Source: Helcococcus bovis (GTDB taxonomy: Bacteria > Bacillota > Clostridia > Tissierellales > Peptoniphilaceae). Taken from it: DNA of 64,000 nt. Numbering within the stretch: position 1 is the stretch's first letter; each line of letters begins with the position of its first letter. The stretch lies in NCBI RefSeq assembly GCF_046035435.1, contig NZ_JBFNFH010000004.1; one strand, written 5' to 3'. The translations under genes were made by a program, and so were the position numbers. Shown one piece after another: positions 26,326-33,072 of the stretch. The notes under the pieces were generated by a model. It saw nothing but the letters and a program-made list of their open reading frames with translations, made no database searches and had not been told where the DNA came from.

Positions 26326-28525
26326 TTTATTGAAAAATTTAAATGATATGCAAAGACAAGCCGTTCTTACAACTAATGGACCTATTTTAATTGTTGCGGG
26401 TGCAGGTTCTGGTAAAACTACCGTACTTACTAGAAAAATTGCATATTTGATAGAAGAAAAAAATATTAGTGAATTTAATATTTTAGCATTCACATTTACA
26501 AATAAAGCAGCTAATGAAATGAAGGAAAGAATTGGAAAAGAGTTAAATAAAGATATTAGCCACATGTGGATTGGTACGTTTCATAGCATTTGTTCAAGAA
26601 TTTTAAGAAGAAATATTGATAAAATTGGATATAAGAGCAACTTTAGTATTTATGACACTTCAGAATCGAAAACTTTGGTTAAGGAAATTATGAAGGAATT
26701 AAATATTGATGAAAAATACAATCCAATAAATTCGATTATTTCAAGTATTTCAGACCATAAAAATAAATTCCAAACACCGGAAGAAGTTATTGATAAAGCA
26801 ATATACGAAAGACAGCGTAATATTGGCGAAATTTACAAAATTTATGAAAGAAGAAAAAAATTAAATAATGCGTTGGACTTTGACGACTTGATATTAAAAA
26901 CTGTAAGTTTATTAAAAAAAGATCAAGAGACTAGAGATTATTATGCTGAAAAATTTAAGTATGTGTTTGTCGATGAATATCAAGATACAAATAAATCTCA
27001 GTATGAATTGATTAAATTATTTGCTGGAAAACACCAAAACATCTGCGTTGTAGGGGATAGTGACCAATCTATTTATTCGTGGAGAGGTGCTGATATCACA
27101 AATATTCTTAATTTTGAAAAAGATTTTAAAAATGCTTCAGTTATATTATTGGAGCAAAATTATAGATCTACAAAAAATATTCTAGATGCAGCTAATGATT
27201 TAATTAAAAATAATATTGAAAGAAAAGATAAAACATTGTGGTCGGAAAATCATGACGGACACAACATTGTTTATAGAAATTCTTCATCTGAATACGATGA
27301 AGCAGATGATATTGTGATGAAAATTCATCAAATGTACAGTGCTGGATATAACTATAAAGATATGGCAATACTTTATAGAACAAATTCCCAATCTCGTGTA
27401 CTTGAAGAAAAACTGATGGCAGAGCGTATTCCTAATAAAGTTGTAGGTGGGCTTAAGTTCTACGATAGACGTGAAGTTAAGGATATTCTTTCTTATTTAG
27501 CATTCATAGGTAATCCTGATGATGACTTGTCATTTAAGCGAATCGTAAACATTCCTAAAAGAGGAATAGGAGATACAACAGTAGCAAAATTAGACAATTT
27601 TGCAAAACGAATAAATCAAAGTATCTTCGATGCAATTTATGCAGATGAATTAGATAAAGAACTTTCAAAAGCTGCAGTGACAAAATTAAGAAGTTTTGCT
27701 GATGAAATGCTTGCTTTTATAAATTTAGTTGATGAATATTTGATAACTGATTTAGTTGAAGATGTATATGTAAAAACAGGGTATAAGAAAATGTTGGAAT
27801 CTTCAACGAAAATAGAAGATAGAGCAAGAATTGATAACATTTCCCAACTTGCAACAGCAGTAGCTGAATTTGAAAGTAAGAATGAATCTGCTAAACTACA
27901 TGACTATTTGCAAAATGTAAATTTACTTTCAGATGTAGACAAAACTGATGATGAAGATGGAGTTAGTTTAATGACCATTCATGCTGCTAAAGGGCTTGAA
28001 TATGATGTAGTATTTTTAAGCGGTATGGAAGAAGGTGTGTTTCCAAGCTTAAGAACTGTTGAAGAAGGTGGCTTGGAAGAAGAAAGAAGACTTGCCTATG
28101 TTGCAATTACCAGAGCTAAAGAGCGTTTATTTATTTCATCAGCTTCAACAAGAATGGTATTTGGTAGATCACAATATTCTAAAAAATCCAGATTCATCGA
28201 TGAGATAAAATCACACTTAGAAGAAGAAAAACCAAAGTCTTCATTTGAAGATCAGCCGAAAGGCTTTAATTACGCAAGTTTTTATGGCTCATTTGAAGAA
28301 AAAAGAGAAAGAATTAAGCAAGAAGTTTTAGATAGAAAACAACAATTTGATAATTCATTAAACATGAATTTTAATATTGGTGATAAAGTTTCTCATAAAA
28401 AATATGGAGAAGGTATGGTAATCTCTATAACTCCAAATCCAGATGGAGATGAACTTTTAGTAAGTTTTGATAATAATGGTCTGAAAAGATTAAATGCTAA
28501 ATTAGCTAGATTGAAAAAATTATAA
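26318..28525 (+). CDS. pcrA: ATP-dependent DNA helicase PcrA
   Basis: UvrD/Rep-family 3'-5' helicase (735 aa, full length). All core motifs are visible: Walker A AGAGSGKTT (about 27-35), FVDEYQDTN, VGDSDQSIYSWRGA, LEQNYRST, MTIHAAKGLEYDVVF and RRLAYVAITRAKERL. A C-terminal Tudor-like domain (FNIGDKVSHKKYGEG, residue 690 onward) contacts RNA polymerase in PcrA. It acts in repair and transcription-replication conflict. It is the last gene of the tsa operon; ligA, often its neighbour in Firmicutes, lies 4.5 kb downstream behind an accessory island. Confidence 0.96.
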   Translation: MTNLLKNLNDMQRQAVLTTNGPILIVAGAGSGKTTVLTRKIAYLIEEKNISEFNILAFTFTNKAANEMKERIGKELNKDISHMWIGTFHSICSRILRRNIDKIGYKSNFSIYDTSESKTLVKEIMKELNIDEKYNPINSIISSISDHKNKFQTPEEVIDKAIYERQRNIGEIYKIYERRKKLNNALDFDDLILKTVSLLKKDQETRDYYAEKFKYVFVDEYQDTNKSQYELIKLFAGKHQNICVVGDSDQSIYSWRGADITNILNFEKDFKNASVILLEQNYRSTKNILDAANDLIKNNIERKDKTLWSENHDGHNIVYRNSSSEYDEADDIVMKIHQMYSAGYNYKDMAILYRTNSQSRVLEEKLMAERIPNKVVGGLKFYDRREVKDILSYLAFIGNPDDDLSFKRIVNIPKRGIGDTTVAKLDNFAKRINQSIFDAIYADELDKELSKAAVTKLRSFADEMLAFINLVDEYLITDLVEDVYVKTGYKKMLESSTKIEDRARIDNISQLATAVAEFESKNESAKLHDYLQNVNLLSDVDKTDDEDGVSLMTIHAAKGLEYDVVFLSGMEEGVFPSLRTVEEGGLEEERRLAYVAITRAKERLFISSASTRMVFGRSQYSKKSRFIDEIKSHLEEEKPKSSFEDQPKGFNYASFYGSFEEKRERIKQEVLDRKQQFDNSLNMNFNIGDKVSHKKYGEGMVISITPNPDGDELLVSFDNNGLKRLNAKLARLKKL

Positions 28526-28534
28526 AATAAAATT

Positions 28535-28568
28535 ACAAAAATATATTACTTTGCGTAATTCTTTTTGT
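28535..28568 (+). terminator. Terminator after pcrA
   Basis: ACAAAAA (28535-28541) pairs with TTTTTGT (28562-28568), with an inner ATTAC/GTAAT stem. The T-rich right arm supports termination. Confidence 0.6.
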
Positions 28569-28578
28569 GATTATATAA

Positions 28579-28621
28579 AAAAGGAATTCCTAAGATATCG
28601 AAAATTTAGGGGATTCCTTTT
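28579..28621. terminator. Second hairpin after pcrA
   Basis: AAAAGGAAT-type arms (28579-28593 with 28605-28621) form a stem of about 15 bp with small bulges, followed by short T runs. Confidence 0.5.
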
Positions 28622-28975
28622 GAAGTTTTAGAAGAAAGAATTAGATATATATTTTGTATTATATTTTTCTCTAATTTTATTTTGTAAATGCACTATAAAA
28701 AGATAGAAACTTAGAAAAGTTGGGATTTAATTTAAATAATGAAGTAATAGGTGGTTTTAGCGAAATAAGAAAGTGGAAAAAAGCTGAGTTGAAATTTTGT
28801 TGGAAAATTGAAGGATAGCCCCAGCTAATTTTGAATATAAAAAAAGCTAGGGCGAATTATTGTTTTTTATACTTTTTATGGCATATCTAACTTTGGATAT
28901 AGAAAAAGCTAGTACTAATTTCAATTTAAACTGCTACCTTTAGTAATTCTCTTTTTTATAAAAAATTTACCAATT
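28622..28975. other. Gene-free stretch with hairpin and decayed frame
   Basis: No complete gene. One hairpin at 28818-28853 (GCCCCAGCT with AGCTAGGGC, 9 bp with one wobble) is seen. A 38-codon open stretch at 28702-28818 has protein-like composition but no start or ribosome binding site and is probably a remnant. The sequence ...AAAAAGCTAG... occurs twice (28841 and about 28901), suggesting a local duplication. Confidence 0.4.
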
Positions 28976-29773
28976 TTAGTTTGTGCCAATTGACATTGTT
29001 TCTGGAAGTGTTGCGCCACCATCGATTACAATTTGTTCACCTGTAATATAAGAAGCTTCATCACTGCCTAAAAATGCGAATAATTCACCAACTTCTGTAG
29101 GTTTAGCTAAACGTTTCATTGGAACACCAACTGCTATGTCATTAATTGCTGCTTCTGGATTTTCAGGATTTGATTCAACAGCCATTTTTTCAACCATAGG
29201 AGTTCTTGCGTAACCTAATTGTGAACAGTTTACCCTTATATTTCTATTTGCGTATTCTATTGCTAAACATTTTGTTAAACCAACTAGTGCTGATTTTGTC
29301 ATTGCATATGCTGCTTCACCTGCATCTGCTACGATATCTCCAGTTACAGAAGAAGCTATTATTATAGAACCTTTTTCTTGTTCTAACATGTAAGGGATTA
29401 CCGCTTGACATGTATTCCATACACCTTTAATATTTACATCGATATGGAAATCCCTCATTTCGTCTGTAAATTCTTCAAATGGAGCTAATCTACATACACC
29501 TGCATTGCAACATGCTATGTCTAATTTTCCGAATTTTTCAAAACCTTTTTTAGCTGCTTCAATCATTTGTGATTTATCAGCAACATTTCCTATATATGTA
29601 ACTATTTCTGTGTTGTATGTTTCTCTAATCTTTTTTGCTGTTTCTTCAACAACTGGATCTAAATCAACCATTATTAATTTTGCACCATATTTAGCGTATA
29701 CTTTTGCAATACCTTCGCCTAAACCTAATGCAGCGCCAGTTATCAATGCAACTTTATTTTCTAATTTTTTCAT
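28976..29773 (-). CDS. ucpA: SDR-family oxidoreductase UcpA
   Basis: Short-chain dehydrogenase of 265 residues, very similar along its length to what I recall of Escherichia coli UcpA: GVCRL after the NAG motif, FHIDVNIKGVWN, SSVTGDIVAD, AYAMTKSALVGLTK, and the tail GGATLPETMS. The Rossmann motif TGAALGLGEG is at 12-21 and the catalytic Tyr-x-x-x-Lys is in YAMTK. The usual NNAG motif reads CNAG here. Physiological substrate unknown; UcpA is linked to furfural tolerance in E. coli. It has its own consensus-like promoter. Confidence 0.85.
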   Translation of the reverse strand: MKKLENKVALITGAALGLGEGIAKVYAKYGAKLIMVDLDPVVEETAKKIRETYNTEIVTYIGNVADKSQMIEAAKKGFEKFGKLDIACCNAGVCRLAPFEEFTDEMRDFHIDVNIKGVWNTCQAVIPYMLEQEKGSIIIASSVTGDIVADAGEAAYAMTKSALVGLTKCLAIEYANRNIRVNCSQLGYARTPMVEKMAVESNPENPEAAINDIAVGVPMKRLAKPTEVGELFAFLGSDEASYITGEQIVIDGGATLPETMSIGTN

Positions 29774-29826
29774 AAAAAGTCTCCTTAAAATTTTTATTTG
29801 TAGCGTGAGTAGGAACTTTCATGTAT

Positions 29827-29855
29827 ATTATAGTACTAAAAAATATTTTTGTAAA
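29827..29855 (-). promoter_or_regulatory. Promoter of ucpA
   Basis: On the minus strand: TTTACA (29850-29855), 17-nt spacer, TATAAT (29827-29832), about 50 nt before the ucpA ATG. Confidence 0.75.
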
Positions 29856-29873
29856 CGTATTTCTAAGTTTTAA

Positions 29874-30314
29874 ATAGTTTTAATATAATTTTGATATAAA
29901 TTTAAAGAATTAATTGAAAGGGATGATTGTTTTTTTGCGTTATTAAAACTTTGTATTTTAGCAAATTTATTTTAAGATTATTATAAATAATAATTTACAA
30001 TAGGGAAAATATAAGGGGCTATTTTTTTTATGATAAAAATAAAGAAAACGTTAATAAAACATGTGTATTATGATATCTGACTTTTTAAGTTAGATATAAA
30101 AATATGGTGCTAAAACCTATGGATTATTAATCCATACTTAAATTGTTTATGCGGTGTAACTAGTTTTTGTTTTTCTTCGGATAATTAGTTATAGATGTAT
30201 TCGATATTGTTATTGGATATAAATTTGTAATTTTCTCATAATTCCTACTTATAAAATTATGGTAGAAATGTGATAAAATTTTAACGTGAATATTGTTACA
30301 TTTTTTTTATAATT
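29874..30314. other. Gene-free AT-rich stretch
   Basis: No open frame with a ribosome site was found. Small hairpins are visible, such as TATGGATT/AATCCATA (30118-30136) and TAACTA/TAGTTA (about 30157-30194), without T runs. It leads into the repeat array. Confidence 0.5.
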
Positions 30315-30599
30315 AAAAGCAGACAGATTTCAAAAATTTCCATGTTTTGTCCGTAAAATTTTGAATCTTTTGAATAAAATAGCAGACAAAAAGTCTTTAT
30401 TCGCCATTTTTGTCCGTAAATTTTAAGTATGAATGTGAATTACTTCGATAAAAGCAGACGGAATTAATGAAATTGTACGTTTCATCCGTAAAAGGTGCTG
30501 ATAAAAGCAGATGAAAGTGTTAAAAATAGAGATTTCATCCGTAAAAGGTGCTGATAAAAGCAGATGAAAGTGTTAAAAATAAAAATTTTATCCGTAAAA
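30315..30599. repeat. Array of five 44-45 nt hairpin-like repeats
   Basis: Five units at 30315-30358, 30376-30420, 30450-30493, 30503-30546 and 30556-30599. Each begins AAAAGCAGA (unit 2: AAATAGCAGA) and ends TCCGTAAAA. The bases just inside are complementary and change together: GACA..TGTC in units 1 and 2, GATGAAA..TTTCATC in unit 4, and imperfect versions in units 3 and 5. Spacing is variable (17, 29, 9, 9 nt), and units 4 and 5 are a recent 53-bp duplication. Neither direct-repeat CRISPR nor simple tandem repeat logic fits. They are structured elements of unknown function. Confidence 0.75.
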
Positions 30600-30704
30600 T
30601 AGTCAAAAATAGGAATGAAATTTTTTAGTGCTGATTTAATGAAAAATTATATACATCAAAAAGCTTAGGTGTTACTTCTTTTAGATGTTTTTTAAAATTT
30701 AACA

Positions 30705-31042
30705 GTTGAAGAAGTAAATAACAAAACAACTGAAGTAATTTGAAAAGATTATAAATTAGTTAAAACGGATATATCGGATATGGAAAAACAATAATAATAA
30801 GTGTAGTAAAAGTTGTTTTTGAAAAAACGGTAGAACCAAAGAAACTGGTAGAACAAAAGAAACCAGAAGAACCAAAGAAACCAGAGGAACCAAAGAAACC
30901 AGAGGAACCAAAGAAACCACATGTAGACAATCCTGAAACAGGAGATGCATTTAATCCAAGCGTATATGCAGGTATTATGTTCGTTGTGGGAGGTTTATTA
31001 ACATCCCTTGGAATAAAAAAAGAAAAGAAGATTAAAAAATAA
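30705..31042 (+). pseudogene. Decayed wall-anchored surface protein, C-terminal part
   Basis: Remnant of a surface-protein gene. The readable frame gives a piece resembling the end of a MucBP-like domain (YKLVKTDISD, then GYGKTIIISVVKVVFEKTVEP in a shifted frame). A Pro/Glu/Lys spacer follows, made of PEEPKK repeats (30862-30920). Then comes an anchor: NPETGD sorting motif, hydrophobic helix, and a KKEKKIKK tail, ending at 31042. There are stops and a frameshift between 30740 and 30800 and no start codon. The intact parent would be a sortase-anchored adhesin. The antisense low-complexity frame here is an artefact of the repeats. Confidence 0.75.
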
Positions 31043-31273
31043 GTAAGAAAAATTTTTAATCACAATATGAGATTAAAAATAGGTTAACTAAAAAAATAAC
31101 AATATTTTATTTATACATCAAATGATTAAAAAGTAAGAATTTAATTAATATGCTTAAAAAAATATTATTCTATAAATATAGATACATATATAATTAATAG
31201 GTATTTAATTTAGTTTTTTCGTCAAATACTAACAATATAAGTAGTATTGTCAAAGAATTAAAGTAACACATAG

Positions 31274-31309
31274 AGAGAATTAGAGTGTAAAAATTCTAAT
31301 TCTCTTTTG
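31274..31309 (+). terminator. Orphan terminator hairpin
   Basis: A perfect 11-bp stem (31274-31284 with 31295-31305) followed by TTTTG. No intact gene precedes it; it may be the former terminator of the decayed surface-protein gene or of a small RNA. Confidence 0.6.
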
Positions 31310-31400
31310 TATTCCATACAAGAAGAAATAAGACCTCAATCCTTGTTTCGTTTAAAGTTTTTCAAAGCTTTTTGACAATGTGAATTAATCCACTAACACT

Positions 31401-31438
31401 ACCTATGCACTATGCGACTACCTATGCACTATGCGACT
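31401..31438. repeat. Two-copy 19-bp tandem repeat
   Basis: The unit ACCTATGCACTATGCGACT occurs exactly twice in a row (31401-31419 and 31420-31438); its higher GC content stands out against the AT-rich surroundings. Confidence 0.8.
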
Positions 31439-31664
31439 ACATGTGCCCTATTGGTATTTATTGTAGAATTCTATAAAATAAAATAGCTTATATAATAACA
31501 TAACATATAGATACAAGTAAAAATAATGTATAAAAGTTAAAATAAACCGAATAATAAATGGGATAAAATAGTACCGGGCTAATTATTGATAATAAAAAAA
31601 TAATAATTTTAAATAGGAATAAAATATATGGGTTTAGTACTTTATTATAAAAATTTAGAAAACG

Positions 31665-31693
31665 TTGACATAATCAGCATGGTATTATATAAT
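31665..31693 (+). promoter_or_regulatory. Perfect consensus promoter of secreted-protein genes
   Basis: TTGACA (31665-31670), 17-nt spacer and TATAAT (31688-31693): both boxes match the sigma-A consensus exactly. It drives the secreted protein and lipoprotein genes. Confidence 0.9.
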
Positions 31694-31699
31694 AATACC
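31681..31699. promoter_or_regulatory. Palindromic operator over the -10 box
   Basis: GGTATTAT and ATAATACC arms (8 bp, 3-nt centre) exactly span the -10 box. The arrangement fits a repressor site that occludes RNA polymerase. No regulator gene is adjacent. Confidence 0.6.
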
Positions 31700-31751
31700 A
31701 ACTAATAGTTATAATTAAAAATGTATATAAATTTCCAAGGGGGGGGAGGAT

Positions 31752-32255
31752 ATGAAAAAATTAAGAATAATTTTATCAATGTTTGCATTATTATTTTTAT
31801 TTAATTTAAACAATACAAATGCTATCGGGTATATAGTACCTAATTCAATAAGATGTCAGCCGTATACATCATATAGTGAATCAAGTGTTAGTAGAAGTCA
31901 ATCAGAACAATTCACTCATATGGCATATAGTAGTCCGATTTCTTCGACTGTTACTCATAGGGTCACATTAACAAGTACATTATCTCTTAAAGCTGGGGTA
32001 ACAGCTGATATGAATGTATTATTAGCTAAATCCAGTATAAATTTTGAAATGGGATATGTTGGTTCAAGAGAAACATCAACAAGTATTACTTGGAATGTTC
32101 CTGCGGGAGGAAATTATAAACTGATTGCTGGTAAAGAAATAGCAGATGTATCAGGATTAGTTTCTGAAATGAATTTTAATTGTGAATTAACAGAAGATCC
32201 TATTAGAGTAAAGGGAAATTATAGAACATTTCATAAAGCTATAGGGATAAATTAA
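31752..32255 (+). CDS. Secreted beta-rich protein of unknown function
   Basis: A 167-residue protein with a signal peptide (about residues 1-24, cleavage near NTNA). The mature part is rich in Ser/Thr with alternating polar and hydrophobic residues (SSTVTHRVTLTSTLSLKA; ETSTSITWNVPAGG), suggesting long amphipathic beta-strands. The pattern recalls small secreted Gram-positive proteins with an 'AGV..D..V..AK' then 'TWNVPAG' core, and loosely the strands of aerolysin/ETX-type pore formers, but no family can be named. A purine-rich GGGGGGGAGGA site precedes the ATG. Strong promoter and operator suggest regulated high expression. A lipoprotein gene follows after 1 nt. Confidence 0.7.
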   Translation: MKKLRIILSMFALLFLFNLNNTNAIGYIVPNSIRCQPYTSYSESSVSRSQSEQFTHMAYSSPISSTVTHRVTLTSTLSLKAGVTADMNVLLAKSSINFEMGYVGSRETSTSITWNVPAGGNYKLIAGKEIADVSGLVSEMNFNCELTEDPIRVKGNYRTFHKAIGIN

Positions 32256-32256
32256 T

Positions 32257-32811
32257 ATGAAAAAACATAGACTTATTTTATTTATATTTTTGTCCTTAAT
32301 ATTTGTATCATGTGGTAATAATGATGTTAAAGAAATAAATACTAAAAATACAAAAGATGCAGAAGTAAAAAAAATAGAAAAAAAATCATTATTTGCTGAA
32401 GGAACTCTTAAAGATAAACAGTATTCTAATACAGTTGCCATGATAGATTATATGGATGATAATTCATATAAATTAAAAATTAGAATTGAACAAAAAGATG
32501 ATATAACTTTTAATACGGAAAATCAAAATGTATATGCAGATATAAATATATCCAGCGATACTTTAAATAATGGAGAGATTAAATATAAAAAAAATATAGA
32601 TGATAAATCTTTATTTAAGATACCTTTAGTAAATAATAAAATTCCGAGAGTAACAGAGATTTTAATTGATAAAAATTCTGATTTATTAACTAAAAAAGAA
32701 CATAAAGCAATATTAGAAAAAGAAAAAGGATTATGGATTTCTATACAGATTAGAGATCCACAAGGATTTATTTTAGAAATTTCAAATACAATATTTGGAG
32801 AAAAACAATAA
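32257..32811 (+). CDS. Hypothetical lipoprotein
   Basis: A 184-residue lipoprotein with the lipobox FVSC (Cys19) after a short hydrophobic signal. A charged linker (about 20-45) is followed by a domain rich in Lys/Asp/Asn with predicted beta structure. No family recognised. It starts one base after the stop of the secreted beta-rich protein, so the two are co-expressed. It could be a membrane-anchored partner or an immunity-type protein for the secreted product, which is speculation from context. Confidence 0.65.
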   Translation: MKKHRLILFIFLSLIFVSCGNNDVKEINTKNTKDAEVKKIEKKSLFAEGTLKDKQYSNTVAMIDYMDDNSYKLKIRIEQKDDITFNTENQNVYADINISSDTLNNGEIKYKKNIDDKSLFKIPLVNNKIPRVTEILIDKNSDLLTKKEHKAILEKEKGLWISIQIRDPQGFILEISNTIFGEKQ

Positions 32812-32831
32812 TTATAAATTTAATTATTATA

Positions 32832-32919
32832 AAAAAAGCACTTACAAATATAGTGACCCCATAAAGTTGGACCTAAAAACAACTTTTTGGGGTCACTATA
32901 CAAATGTATGTGCTTTTTT
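32832..32919 (+). terminator. Terminator whose loop carries an inserted palindrome
   Basis: AAAAAAGCACTTACA (32832-32846) pairs with TGTATGTGCTTTTTT (32905-32919) with one mismatch, ending in a T run. It terminates the lipoprotein operon. The loop holds the IS-like palindrome described separately. Confidence 0.7.
32844..32905. mobile_element. Miniature IS3/IS150-like inverted-repeat element
   Basis: A 50-bp palindrome (32850-32899): ATAGTGACCCC-ATAAAGTTG on the left and CAACTTTTT-GGGGTCACTAT on the right, with one mismatch. Ends of the type GTGACCCC..AAAGTTGGAC are typical of IS3-family (IS150 group) elements. The hexamer ACAAAT flanks it on both sides (32844-32849 and 32900-32905), a likely target-site duplication. 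There is no transposase, so it is a MITE-like relic or an end-to-end remnant. Confidence 0.55.
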
Positions 32920-33012
32920 ATATTTTAATTGATTTTAAGAAATGTCATTAAATTGAAATTATTAAATATGTTTAAAACTAATTAAATATATCATTCCCAA
33001 CCAATAAGCACG

Positions 33013-33041
33013 TTTTATATATAAATATAATGTGCTATAAT
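33013..33041 (+). promoter_or_regulatory. Probable promoter of ligA operon
   Basis: TATAAT at 33036-33041 with a poor -35 (TTTTAT, 33013-33018) at 17-nt spacing, 32 nt before the ligA ATG. Confidence 0.4.
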
Positions 33042-33072
33042 AATAGTGTTGATTAATCTAAATGGAGATATT

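Larger units (their letters stand above)
31043..31664. other. Gene-free stretch with hairpins and a 19-bp duplication
   Basis: No gene was found. It contains an AT-rich inverted repeat (31052-31061 with 31071-31080), a terminator-like hairpin (31274-31309) and a two-copy 19-bp tandem repeat (31401-31438). Confidence 0.55.

Noticed and set aside
28702..28818. 38-codon protein-like stretch
   Set aside because: No start codon, no ribosome binding site and no recognised family; listed only as a possible remnant within the gene-free stretch.
28976..29773. CNAG instead of NNAG in UcpA as loss of function
   Set aside because: The catalytic Ser, Tyr and Lys and the Rossmann motif are intact, and variation at the first Asn is tolerated in the SDR family.
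30241..30290. Possible pseudoknot (CATAATT-CCTAC ... AATTATG-GTAG)
   Set aside because: Arms are short and AT-rich, so such interleaved pairing is expected by chance here.
30315..30599. Possible CRISPR array
   Set aside because: Conserved parts are the two unit ends rather than one repeat, units contain complementary arms, gaps vary from 9 to 29 nt, and no cas gene is present.
30756..30950. Minus-strand frame rich in Leu-Val-Pro
   Set aside because: It is the antisense of the PEEPKK repeats of the decayed surface protein, with no ribosome site.
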